Below, one piece after another: positions 1 through 7,301 of a stretch of DNA of 42,722 nt. Origin of the DNA: Streptomyces chattanoogensis (GTDB lineage: Bacteria > Actinomycetota > Actinomycetes > Streptomycetales > Streptomycetaceae). Each line of letters opens with the position of its first letter. Positions within the stretch are counted from its first letter, which is position 1. The notes below the pieces were generated by a model. The model saw only the letters and a list, made by a program, of their open reading frames with translations. It had not been told where the DNA came from and did not search any database. The stretch is taken from the NCBI RefSeq assembly GCF_001294335.1, contig NZ_LGKG01000167.1, positions 1 to 42,722 of the forward strand. The letters run 5' to 3'. Position numbers and translations under genes: made by a program.

Positions 1-699
1 CCCCCCCCCCCCCCCCCCCCCCCCCCGCGGCCCCCCCCCGCCCCGTCCGCTCCCCCGGCCGCACCTGCCCCCGCCCAGGCGCCCCCCGCCCCGGCCGCTC
101 CCCCGGCGGCCCCCGGCACCGGCAAGGTCAACCTCGACAAGGGCCGCGTCAGCCTCCAGAAGAACCAGACCGTCTCCCTCGTCAAGGGCGGCCGGCCGCT
201 GCTCAGCACCGTCACGATGGGCCTCGGCTGGGAGCCCGCCTTCCAGGGCAGGGGCATCGACCTGGACGCCTCCGTCATCGCCTACGGCCCGGACCGCAAG
301 AAGATCGACAACTGCTTCTTCGGCAAGCTGATGATCCTCGGCGGCGCGATCCAGCACTCCGGCGACAACCTCACCGGCGACGGCTCCGGCGACGACGAGG
401 TCATCACCGTCCACCTGGGCGGCATCCCCCAGGAGGTCACCGGCCTGGTCTTCACGGTGAACTCCTTCTCCGGCCAGAAGTTCTCCGACGTCGCCAAGGC
501 CTACTGCCGGCTGAGCGACGCCGGCACCGGCGAGGAGCTGGTCCGCTTCGACCTCACCGCCGCCGAACCGCACACCGGCGTCATGATGGCCAAGCTGATC
601 CGCCAGTTCTCCGGCGAGTGGGAGATGACCGCCATGGGCGAGTTCGTCGACGCCCGCACCGTACGCGGAATGATCAAGCCGGCGGCCGCGGCACTCTGA
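1..699 (+). CDS. TerD-domain protein, 5' end outside the window
   Basis: The reading frame is open from the first base and ends at TGA 697-699, giving 232 visible residues. The start lies to the left. The first ~40 residues are a Pro/Ala-rich linker, which begins with a run of 26 C that reads as proline. The rest (about residue 42 on) is a TerD/stress-protein domain: the KVNLDKGRVSLQKNQ entry, a D-L-D-A-S strand, the NCFFGKL segment, G-D-N-L-T-G and G-D-D-E acidic loops, and the closing FSGEWEMTAMGEF block. TerD domains bind calcium and occur in tellurite/stress-response proteins; the acidic loops fit this. Streptomyces has several TerD paralogues, some with long low-complexity linkers, so I give no symbol. 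The gene ends in a perfect hairpin 10 bases downstream. The family call is firm; the full architecture and start cannot be seen. Confidence 0.85.
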   Translation, partial: PPPPPPPPPRPPPAPSAPPAAPAPAQAPPAPAAPPAAPGTGKVNLDKGRVSLQKNQTVSLVKGGRPLLSTVTMGLGWEPAFQGRGIDLDASVIAYGPDRKKIDNCFFGKLMILGGAIQHSGDNLTGDGSGDDEVITVHLGGIPQEVTGLVFTVNSFSGQKFSDVAKAYCRLSDAGTGEELVRFDLTAAEPHTGVMMAKLIRQFSGEWEMTAMGEFVDARTVRGMIKPAAAAL

Positions 700-708
700 T
701 CCCCCGAC

Positions 709-740
709 GGGGGTGACCGCGACACACCGCGGTCACCCCC
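709..740 (+). terminator. Intrinsic terminator after the TerD gene
   Basis: A perfect 13-bp inverted repeat has arms GGGGGTGACCGCG (709-721) and CGCGGTCACCCCC (728-740) and a 6-nt ACACAC loop. It lies 9 bases after the stop codon and has no T-tract, as is usual in Streptomyces. It separates the TerD gene from the methyltransferase gene. Confidence 0.8.
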
Positions 741-834
741 GCACCCCACCTCGTACGGCCGACCAACACCTCGTACCCCGGCGCCCCGCCCCGGACAATG
801 GTCCCGTCCGCCCCGCCCGTACGAGGAGCGCCCG

Positions 835-1752
835 ATGGCGCAGCAACCACAACGGCAACCGCAACCTCAGCCGAATCCGCACCTCCCCGACCGCGTCGCC
901 GCCGTCTACGGCGAACAGGACCTGAGCACCGTCCCCGCCTTCGCCGGCGGCTTCATCAACTTCGGCTACTGGGCGCGCCTGCCGGACCTCGCGGACGGCC
1001 CCCTGAGCGAGGCCGACCGGATCCGCAGCGAGCAGGACCTCTACCGTCTGGTGCTCGACACCTTCGGGCGGACGCGGGGCCGCAGCGCCCTGGAGGTCGG
1101 CTGCGGCCGCGGCCTGGGATGCGCCCTCGCGCTGCGGGAGTACGGCCTGGCACCGGTCACCGGCCTGGACATCCACCCCGACCAGATCGCCCGCGCCCGC
1201 GCAACCCACGCGGAACTGCTGGCGGGACCGTCCACCGACGGCCCCGCCGACGCCCCCGCCCCGCTGGCCTTCGTCGAGGGCGCCGCCCAGCGCATCCCGC
1301 TGCCCGACGCGAGCGCGGAGTGCCTCTACTCCGTCGAGGCGGCCCAGCACTTCCGCGATCTGCCCGGCTTCGCCCGGGAGGCGGCACGGGTGCTGCGCCC
1401 GGACGGCCGGCTGGCACTGACGACGTTCTTCGCCCGCACCCACGAGGCCGCCCGCGCACTGCCCGGCCTGCTGCCCCCGTACGCCGACGGCCTGGACGTC
1501 CCCCATGTGATCGACGACGTGGCCGCCGCCCTGGCCGCGGCCGGGCTGCGCGACGTCCGGGTGCGGGCCATCGGCGAGGCGGTCTGGGAACCGTACGACC
1601 GCTATATGGCCCAGCGGCGGGAGCTGCGCGACGCCTGGCCGCGGCACTACCTGACGGCCTATCGGACCGGTCTGCTGGACTACTACCTCGTCACGGCCGC
1701 GGCACCGGCACCGGTCAGCGCGCCCGGCGGATCCGCTTCCACGGGCCCGTGA
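835..1752 (+). CDS. Class I SAM-dependent methyltransferase
   Basis: A 305-aa protein that starts at ATG 835 behind GAGGAG with 6-nt spacing. The N-terminus is Gln/Pro-rich (residues 2-15). SAM-binding motif I is LEVGCGRGLG (about 86-95). The post-I acidic residue is in TGLDIHPDQ (109-117). Further motifs are EGAAQRIPLPDAS (148-160) and VLRPDGRLALTTFF (186-199). The layout is that of a methyltransferase type-11 domain, as in UbiE-like enzymes and natural-product O/C-methyltransferases. The FINFGYW segment near residue 40 resembles the lid region of small-molecule methyltransferases. The substrate cannot be deduced, and no biosynthetic cluster surrounds it. The 3' end overlaps the convergent phosphatase gene by 38 bp. 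A possible -10 hexamer GACAAT lies about 40 bases upstream of the start. It is bounded on the left by a terminator, so it is probably monocistronic. Confidence 0.85.
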   Translation: MAQQPQRQPQPQPNPHLPDRVAAVYGEQDLSTVPAFAGGFINFGYWARLPDLADGPLSEADRIRSEQDLYRLVLDTFGRTRGRSALEVGCGRGLGCALALREYGLAPVTGLDIHPDQIARARATHAELLAGPSTDGPADAPAPLAFVEGAAQRIPLPDASAECLYSVEAAQHFRDLPGFAREAARVLRPDGRLALTTFFARTHEAARALPGLLPPYADGLDVPHVIDDVAAALAAAGLRDVRVRAIGEAVWEPYDRYMAQRRELRDAWPRHYLTAYRTGLLDYYLVTAAAPAPVSAPGGSASTGP

Positions 1753-3166
1753 TCGCCAGCATGATCCCCGGTTCCTGGATGTTGGCGAACAGCGTCCGCC
1801 CGTCGGGCGAGAAGACCGGCCCGGTGAACTCGCTGAACTCCGGCTTGTCGGGCGTGCCGATGTTCAGTTCGTTGCGGGCTATCGGGTACGTACGGCCGTC
1901 CTCCGTCGCCCCGAACAGATGCTGGATGCCCTGGCCGTCCTCGGCGATGATCAGCCCGCCGTAGGGCGAGACGCTGATGTTGTCCGGGCCGTCGAACGCA
2001 CCGTCCTTGCCGGGGTCGGGGTTGACGCCGAACCGCACCTTCAGCGTCAGCGTCCGCCGCCGCGGGTCGTAGAACCACACCTGCCCGTCGTGCTGGACCG
2101 GGCTCTCCTCCCGCGCGTACGACGACACGACGTACGCGCCGCCGTCCGCCCACCACATGCCCTCCAGCTTGCGGGCGCGGGTGACCTCGCCGTCCTTGAA
2201 CTGCTTGCGCACCGGGACGGTCCGGGCGTCGCGGTCGGGGACCTCGACCCAGTCGACGCCGTAGACCGTGCCGACCTTGGTGGCCCGGGAGAGGTCGTCG
2301 ACGAAGTTGCCGCCGGAGTCGAAGCACTTGGGCGCGGCCAGCACACCGGCGTCGTCGGCGAGGGTGCGCAGCTTGCCGCGGCCGTGGGTGAAGCCCTCCG
2401 GCGGGGTCCAGCGGTAGAAGAGGCCGTTGGGGCCGGAGGCGTCCTCGGTCAGGTAGACGCGGCCGCGCTTGGGGTCGACGACCACGGCCTCGTGCGGGTA
2501 ACGGCCCAGCGCCTTGACGGGCTCGGGGTCGCGGTTGGCCTTCTGGTCGTGCGGGTCGACCTCGAAGACATAGCCGTGGTCCCTGGTCATACCGTGCTCG
2601 CCGGCCTTGTCCTCGGTCTCCTCGCCGGACAGCCAGGTGCCCCAAGGAGTGCGCCCGCCCGCGCAGTTGGTCGAGGTGCCCGCGAGGCCGACCCACTCGC
2701 TCACGTGCGAGCCGTCGTGCGAGACCTCCACGACCGTGCAGCCGCCGGCCGCGGCCGGGTCGTAGACCAGGCCCCCGGCGAGCGGAACCGGGTGCGGCCA
2801 GTCGGCGCGCGGGCCCTTCAGCTCATGGTTGTTGACGAGCAGCGTGGCGCCGCGCGGGCCCTCGAAGGTGGCCGTGCCGTCGTGGTTGGAGGGGGTGGAC
2901 TCCCCGCTCTCCAGCGTGGTCACGCCGGTCCGGGTGATGATCCGGTACGAGAATCCGGCGGGCAGCGCGAGGATGCCGTCCGGGTCCGGGAGCAGCGGGC
3001 CGTAGCCGGTGTCCCGGCCGTCCTGTGTGCCCTCGGGCCCGGCGTCCGGGGCCTCCTCGCCGACGGCGCCGGGCGCGGTGGCCAGCACGCCGACGCTGCC
3101 GGCCAGCGCCACCGAGGCGCCGGTGAGGGCGGAACGCTTGGCGAAGTTTCTCCGGGTGAGCGGCAT
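1715..3166 (-). CDS. PhoX-family (DUF839) secreted phosphatase, Tat substrate
   Basis: A 483-aa protein. I chose ATG 3166 because AGGAG lies 6 nt upstream and the protein then begins with a twin-arginine signal (LTRRNFAKRS, residues 3-12) followed by an Ala/Val/Gly-rich segment to about residue 36. The frame is open for another 40 codons upstream, which look non-coding. The mature part has PhoX-family landmarks: NNHELKG (112-118), TNCAGGRTPWGTWLSGEE with Cys168 (166-183), GRYPHEAVVVDPKRG (221-235), YLTEDASG (238-245) and a late DGPDNISVSPYGGLIIAEDG block. PhoX enzymes are metal-dependent alkaline phosphatases secreted by Tat and induced by phosphate starvation; whether this member has that activity is inference. 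A pair of 11-nt repeats resembling a PHO box lies 60-80 nt upstream. The 3' end overlaps the methyltransferase gene. Confidence 0.87.
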   Translation of the reverse strand: MPLTRRNFAKRSALTGASVALAGSVGVLATAPGAVGEEAPDAGPEGTQDGRDTGYGPLLPDPDGILALPAGFSYRIITRTGVTTLESGESTPSNHDGTATFEGPRGATLLVNNHELKGPRADWPHPVPLAGGLVYDPAAAGGCTVVEVSHDGSHVSEWVGLAGTSTNCAGGRTPWGTWLSGEETEDKAGEHGMTRDHGYVFEVDPHDQKANRDPEPVKALGRYPHEAVVVDPKRGRVYLTEDASGPNGLFYRWTPPEGFTHGRGKLRTLADDAGVLAAPKCFDSGGNFVDDLSRATKVGTVYGVDWVEVPDRDARTVPVRKQFKDGEVTRARKLEGMWWADGGAYVVSSYAREESPVQHDGQVWFYDPRRRTLTLKVRFGVNPDPGKDGAFDGPDNISVSPYGGLIIAEDGQGIQHLFGATEDGRTYPIARNELNIGTPDKPEFSEFTGPVFSPDGRTLFANIQEPGIMLAITGPWKRIRRAR

Positions 3167-3224
3167 TGTCATCTCCTGGACGGCCGGTTTCTTCCCCTGT
3201 GTCTGCGCCGCACACGCTCTCGTG

Positions 3225-3246
3225 CGCCGTCGAACTCCAGTTGAAC
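3225..3246 (-). promoter_or_regulatory. Candidate PHO box (PhoP operator) for the PhoX-type gene
   Basis: On the minus strand two contiguous 11-nt direct repeats read GTTCAACTGGA (3246-3236) and GTTCGACGGCG (3235-3225). Streptomyces PHO boxes are tandem 11-nt units with a GTTCACC-like core, so both the period and the conserved GTTC-AC pattern match. The site ends 58 nt before the chosen start of the phosphatase gene, a typical distance. The repeats are seen directly; PhoP binding is inference. Confidence 0.55.
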
Positions 3247-3296
3247 GCCGCCCTACGTCCAGGAAGCGGTTGGGGGGTGCCGTCACCCGCCGGAGC

Positions 3297-3317
3297 GGGC
3301 GGCCCGGCCGGCCGCCC
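3297..3317 (-). terminator. Hairpin downstream of the 499-aa gene
   Basis: An 8-bp perfect inverted repeat, GGGCGGCC (3297-3304) and GGCCGCCC (3310-3317), has a 5-nt loop and begins 16 bases after the stop of the minus-strand 499-aa gene. It is a GC-only stem without a T-tract. It lies between that gene and the phosphatase promoter. Confidence 0.5.
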
Positions 3318-3332
3318 TTCCCCGGCCGCCGC

Positions 3333-4832
3333 TCAGCCCGACCGCCGCGACCGCGCCTTGAACGCGGCCTTGCGGGCCTCCTTGGCGGCCTTCTTGTCCG
3401 GGTGGAGGCGGCCCATGGCCTCCAGGACCTCGGCGGTCGCCGGGTGGTCCACCCGCCAGGCGGTCTCGAAGAACCCGCTGTGCTGCTCGGTCAGGCCCTG
3501 GATCAGCTCGCGCAGCTCGGCGGCCGCCTCGTCCGCGCTGTCCAGCTGTGCCGCGAGGGTGTCCACCGTCAGCCAGAAGATCATGTCCTCGGACGGCTCG
3601 GGGATGCCGGGCAGCGCCCGCTCGGCGAGCCAGACCCGGGCCAGTCCGCCCAGCTGCCGGTCGTCGAGCACCTCGCGCAGCGCGGCCTCGGCGTCCGGCG
3701 ACACCAGGGAGAGGGTCTGCTGGGCGGCCAGCCGGCGCAGCGGGGCGCGCTCGTCGTCGCCGCGGGCGGCCCCGAGCAGATCCCGGGAGGCGTCGAGGGG
3801 GCTGCGGACGGCGAGCCACTGCTCGGACTCGGCCTGGGCGAGCGCCTCGGGGTAGTCGGGCAGCGCCTCCAGGAGGACATCGGCGCCCTTGTCGGTGAGG
3901 TCGCCGACGGCCGGGGCGTGCACCCCGGCGTCCAGCATCCGGGCGCGGACGGCCCAGACGCCGAGCGGGGTGAGACGGACCATGCCGTAGCGGGAGACGT
4001 CCTCGTCGGTGAGCGGCTCGGCGGACCGCACGGTCTCGCCCTGCTCGTCCAGCTCCTCGATCAGCGCCTCGTCGACCGGCCGGTAGGCCACCAGCCCGAT
4101 CGGCTCCAGGACCCGGAACTGGTCGTCGAGCCGCATCATCGCCTCGGAGACCTCTTCGAGGACGTCGTCGGTGGGCTCGTCCATATCGTCCGGGACGATC
4201 ATGGAAGCGGCCAGCGCGGGCAACGGGACGTCCTGGTCGGGGCGTTCGGCGAGGGCGGTGAGCAGGTAGAGGTTGCCGAGGATGCCGTCCAGCAGCTCGG
4301 CCTCCTCCTCCGGGTTCCAGTCGATGGCGTCCAGGTCCAGTTCGCCGCCCTCGGCGATCTGGTCGGCGATGTCGGAGAGGTCGGGGGCGGCCGCGTCGGC
4401 GAGCACCGTCTCCATGCCCTCGAGCCAGATGTCGAGGATGTCGTGCGGGCTGCCGGAGGTGAGCAGGCCCAGCTCCTCACCGGGGCGGGCGGTGCCCATC
4501 GTGGCGTCCTCCGCGCCCGCCTCGCCGGACTCCGCGGACTCTGCGGACCCGTCGTGCTCCTCGATCTCCACGAGCCCCGTGTCGACCGCCAGCTGCCAGG
4601 CCTCCGCGGTGTACGCGGGCCCGTCCTCGTCGCCCGCCAGCCCCAGCAGTTCGGTGGCGTCGCCCAGCGCCTCCTCGAGGATCTCGCCGCCGGCGCCCAC
4701 GGGCACGCCCCGTTCGGCCCAGCGGGCGAGCCTGGCCGCGCGGGCCATCAGCGGGGCGCTCAGCGCGTCCCGGGCCAGCTCCGCTTCGGAGTGCAGCCGC
4801 ACCGGCGGCAGGGTGGGGCGGTCTGCGGACAT
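3333..4832 (-). CDS. Acidic hypothetical protein, 499 aa
   Basis: The start at ATG 4832 (MSADRP...) follows GAGGAG with an 11-nt gap. The frame stays open far upstream into the divergent nuclease gene, but that part is antisense and not coding. The protein is mostly helical by composition, rich in Asp/Glu/Leu/Ala, with a very acidic stretch at about residues 85-160 (many D/E, Pro-poor) and a basic, Lys/Arg-rich C-terminus (the last ~20 residues include KKAAKEARKAAFKARSRR). There is no signal peptide or membrane segment, so it is probably cytosolic. The middle has a helix-turn-strand region (VSRYGMVRLTPLGVWAVRARM) that looks like a winged-helix or HEAT-type segment. I do not recognise a catalytic motif. 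It is divergent from the secreted nuclease gene and upstream of the phosphatase gene. The coding call is firm; the function is unknown. Confidence 0.8.
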   Translation of the reverse strand: MSADRPTLPPVRLHSEAELARDALSAPLMARAARLARWAERGVPVGAGGEILEEALGDATELLGLAGDEDGPAYTAEAWQLAVDTGLVEIEEHDGSAESAESGEAGAEDATMGTARPGEELGLLTSGSPHDILDIWLEGMETVLADAAAPDLSDIADQIAEGGELDLDAIDWNPEEEAELLDGILGNLYLLTALAERPDQDVPLPALAASMIVPDDMDEPTDDVLEEVSEAMMRLDDQFRVLEPIGLVAYRPVDEALIEELDEQGETVRSAEPLTDEDVSRYGMVRLTPLGVWAVRARMLDAGVHAPAVGDLTDKGADVLLEALPDYPEALAQAESEQWLAVRSPLDASRDLLGAARGDDERAPLRRLAAQQTLSLVSPDAEAALREVLDDRQLGGLARVWLAERALPGIPEPSEDMIFWLTVDTLAAQLDSADEAAAELRELIQGLTEQHSGFFETAWRVDHPATAEVLEAMGRLHPDKKAAKEARKAAFKARSRRSG

Positions 4833-4906
4833 CTGGGGCTCAGCTCCTCGACGGGTACGGCTCGTGCGACGCCCAAGCGTAGACGGAATTCGCCGTATCT
4901 CGGGCG

Positions 4907-4939
4907 GTTCACCCTCTCGTACGCTCCCGATCACCTGAA
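4907..4939 (+). promoter_or_regulatory. GTTCACC core, possible PHO-type site in the divergent promoter region
   Basis: GTTCACCCTCT lies at 4907-4917, and a weaker unit, GATCACCTGAA, lies exactly 22 nt (two 11-nt periods) downstream at 4929-4939. The first contains a perfect GTTCACC core; the middle unit (4918-4928) does not match. The site is in the region between the 499-aa gene and the secreted nuclease gene, 130-160 nt upstream of the latter. TTGACA (4945-4950) and TTGACG (4973-4978) nearby could serve as -35 elements. PhoP control is inference and weaker than for the phosphatase gene. Confidence 0.3.
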
Positions 4940-5069
4940 GAACCTTGACAACTTCCTTGCCCAAACCGGAGATTGACGCGCGTAGCGTGCGAGTGGCGGC
5001 CGCTTGGCATGCACCTGGCGGCCCGGCTCCACGCTCCCCCACACTCCCCCTTCCTTTCGGAGGCCCAGC

Positions 5070-6908
5070 ATGCCGTCCCGTCGTTCGCTCCGCAGACCGG
5101 CCGCCGTCGGCGCGGTGGCCGCAGCCGCCCTCGCCGGCGGACTGATCACCGCCACCCAGTCCGCCACCGCGGCCGGCACCCGGATCCACGACATCCAGGG
5201 CAGCACCCGGATATCCCCGCTCGCCGGGAAGCAGGTCAGCGACGTGCCGGGCACGGTCACCGCGGTCCGCTCCTTCGGCTCGGCGCGCGGCTTCTGGGTG
5301 CAGGACCCGCACCCGGACTCCGACGACGCCACCAGCGAGGCCGTCTTCGTCTTCACCGGCAAGGAGACCCCCAAGGTCGACGTCGGCAACGCCGTCACCG
5401 TCAGCGGCACGGTCAGCGAGTACTACCCCGGCGGCAAGGACGCCGGCCTCCAGTCCGTCACCGAAATCACCGGCGCCACCTGGAAGGTCACCGCCGCCAA
5501 GGCCCCGCTGCCGGCCGCCTTCAAGCTCAACCCGGCCTCCGTTCCGGGCCGTTACGCCCCCGGCGCGGGCGGCAAGAGCATCGAATCGCTGAAGCTGAGG
5601 CCCGCCTCGTACGCGCTGGACCGCTACGAGTCCCTCGAAGGCATGCGGGTCTCGGTCACCGACTCCCCGGTCGTCGGCGCCACCAGCAAGTACCACGACC
5701 TGTGGGTCACCGCCGAGCCCGGCCACCACCGCACCGCCCGCGGCGGCACGTTCTACGGGTCGTACGCGGACCCCAACGGCGGCCGGGTCAAGGTGCAGTC
5801 GCTGATCCCGTTCTCGCAGCGGCCGTTCCCGGTGGCCGATGTCGGCAACGAGCTGACCGGCACCACCGCCGGGCCGCTGGACTACGACAACTTCGGCGGC
5901 TACACCCTCCAGGCCACCGAGCTGGGCAAGGTCACCGGCCACGGCCCGGCCCCGGAGACCACTCGCAGGCAGCAGGCCGGCCAGCTGGCCGTGGCGACGT
6001 ACAACGTCGAGAACCTCTCCCCCGCCACCCCGCAGGCCAAGTTCGACCGGCTGGCGAAGGCGCTGGTGCACAATCTGTCGGCGCCCGATGTGGTCGCGCT
6101 GGAGGAGGTCCAGGACGACAGCGGCCCCACCGACGACGGCACGGTCACCGCCGGGGCCACCCTCAAGAAGCTCACCGATGCGATCAAGGCGGCGGGCGGC
6201 CCGGCGTACGAGTGGCGTCAGATCGACCCGCAGAACGACCAGGACGGCGGCCAGCCCGGCGGCAACATCCGCACCGCGTTCCTGTTCAACCCCGAGCGGG
6301 TGGCGTTCACGGACGTCAAGGGCGGCGACGCCACCACGCCCGTGAAGGTCGTCGACGACCACGGCAAGGCGGGACTGTCCGCCTCACCGGGCCGGATCGC
6401 CCCCGCCGACCAGGCGTGGAAGACCAGCCGCAAACCGCTGGTCGGCGAGTTCGCGCTCAAGAGCCGCCCGGACAGCCGGGTGTTCGTGATCGCCAACCAC
6501 TTCAACTCCAAGGGCGGCGACCAGGGTCTGGACAGCCGCTTCCAGCCGCCGGCCCGCAGCTCGGAGACCCAGCGCACCGCCCAGGCGAAGCTGGTCAACA
6601 CCTTCGTCAAGGACCTGCTGGCCAAGGACCCGAAGGCCGAGGTGGTGGTCGCCGGCGACCTCAACGACTACCAGTTCTCGCCCGCGCTGAAGAACCTGAC
6701 CGACGGCGGGGTGCTCACCGACCTCGTCGGCCGGCTGCCGAAGGCCGAGCGCTACGGCTACGTCTACCAGGGCAACTCCCAGGTCCTCGACCACATCCTC
6801 ACCACCAGGGCACTGACCAAGGCCGACTACGACATCGTCCACATCAACGCCGAGTACGCCGACCAGGCCAGCGACCACGACCCACAGGTGCTGCGGATCC
6901 GGCCGTAG
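5070..6908 (+). CDS. Secreted endonuclease/exonuclease/phosphatase-family nuclease (ExeM/NucH-like)
   Basis: A 612-aa protein. The start at ATG 5070 is set by GGAGG with 6-nt spacing and gives a signal peptide: basic MPSRRSLRR, a hydrophobic Ala/Val/Leu core to about residue 27, and an ATA-AG cleavage site near residue 35. Residues ~40-300 form the N-terminal beta-rich part seen in ExeM-type nucleases (IHDIQGSTRISPLAGK, GFWVQDPHPDSD). The catalytic EEP domain starts near residue 307: ATYNVENLSP with the conserved Asn, VALEEVQDD with the metal-binding Glu, ANHFNSKGGDQ with the His, VVVAGDLNDYQFS with the Asp/Asn pair, LDHILTT, and the terminal SDHDPQVL with the catalytic Asp-His. All key residues are present, so an active extracellular DNase or phosphodiesterase is likely. 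It may release phosphate from extracellular DNA, in keeping with the nearby phosphatase gene. Confidence 0.9.
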   Translation: MPSRRSLRRPAAVGAVAAAALAGGLITATQSATAAGTRIHDIQGSTRISPLAGKQVSDVPGTVTAVRSFGSARGFWVQDPHPDSDDATSEAVFVFTGKETPKVDVGNAVTVSGTVSEYYPGGKDAGLQSVTEITGATWKVTAAKAPLPAAFKLNPASVPGRYAPGAGGKSIESLKLRPASYALDRYESLEGMRVSVTDSPVVGATSKYHDLWVTAEPGHHRTARGGTFYGSYADPNGGRVKVQSLIPFSQRPFPVADVGNELTGTTAGPLDYDNFGGYTLQATELGKVTGHGPAPETTRRQQAGQLAVATYNVENLSPATPQAKFDRLAKALVHNLSAPDVVALEEVQDDSGPTDDGTVTAGATLKKLTDAIKAAGGPAYEWRQIDPQNDQDGGQPGGNIRTAFLFNPERVAFTDVKGGDATTPVKVVDDHGKAGLSASPGRIAPADQAWKTSRKPLVGEFALKSRPDSRVFVIANHFNSKGGDQGLDSRFQPPARSSETQRTAQAKLVNTFVKDLLAKDPKAEVVVAGDLNDYQFSPALKNLTDGGVLTDLVGRLPKAERYGYVYQGNSQVLDHILTTRALTKADYDIVHINAEYADQASDHDPQVLRIRP

Positions 6909-7078
6909 GCCCGAGCATCACCTGCTGCCACCGTTTATCACTCCTTCGGCCCTGGCCCGGGCGCCCGTCACCACCCGCGGTGCGCTACTGGACTCATCAC
7001 CGTCGCTTCGGCTCGTCGAGCCGGGCGGGACGGCAGGAGACCAGCACGGCACGGGACCGGCAACACAAGGGAGTCACC

Positions 7079-7219
7079 ATGGCGAAGGCGCAGAACCGTC
7101 CGTCCGGCGAGGACCGTGGCGCGGAGCAGCGTTCCGACCGCGAGCGCCATCAAAGAGGAACGGAGGAGTCCGCCGCCGAGCGGACCCAGGAGCTCAAGGC
7201 ACCCTCACGGGAGGCCTGA
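7079..7219 (+). CDS. Small charged protein, 46 aa
   Basis: ATG 7079 follows AAGGGAG with 5-nt spacing, a good ribosome binding site. The 46 codons end at TGA 7217-7219, just before a strong hairpin. The protein is very hydrophilic and Glu/Arg/Gln-rich (MAKAQNRPSGEDRG at the start) with no hydrophobic segment and no cysteine, so it is probably disordered and cytosolic. It does not resemble a toxin or regulator that I know. The 170 bases upstream contain no other gene and could hold its own promoter. The good ribosome site, clean stop and following terminator argue that it is real. Confidence 0.55.
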   Translation: MAKAQNRPSGEDRGAEQRSDRERHQRGTEESAAERTQELKAPSREA

Positions 7220-7254
7220 CAGGCGGCTGAAGGGCCTCGGACCGGATAACAAAA

Positions 7255-7284
7255 CGGCCGTCGCACCGGTGGGTGCGGCGGCCG
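7255..7284. terminator. Bidirectional terminator between convergent genes
   Basis: CGGCCGTCGCACC (7255-7267) pairs with GGTGCGGCGGCCG (7272-7284) through 12 Watson-Crick pairs and one T-G wobble, with a 4-nt loop. A short A-run lies on the left side (AAAA 7251-7254), giving a U-tract for transcripts coming from the EI24 gene. It lies between the 46-aa gene (plus) and the EI24 gene (minus), so it can serve both. Confidence 0.75.
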
Positions 7285-7301
7285 CTTCGTCGCGCGGAGG
7301 G

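Noticed and set aside
1..30. Poly-C tract as a phase-variation switch
   Set aside because: It lies at the window edge, so the gene start is not visible, and slippage cannot be judged from one sequence.
733..1647. Long minus-strand open frame opposite the methyltransferase gene
   Set aside because: It is an antisense shadow caused by high GC; the plus frame has SAM motifs and a ribosome site.
4833..6362. Upstream continuation of the minus-strand frame of the 499-aa gene
   Set aside because: It is antisense to the nuclease gene, with repetitive Gly/Val/Arg composition and no ribosome site; the real start is 4832.
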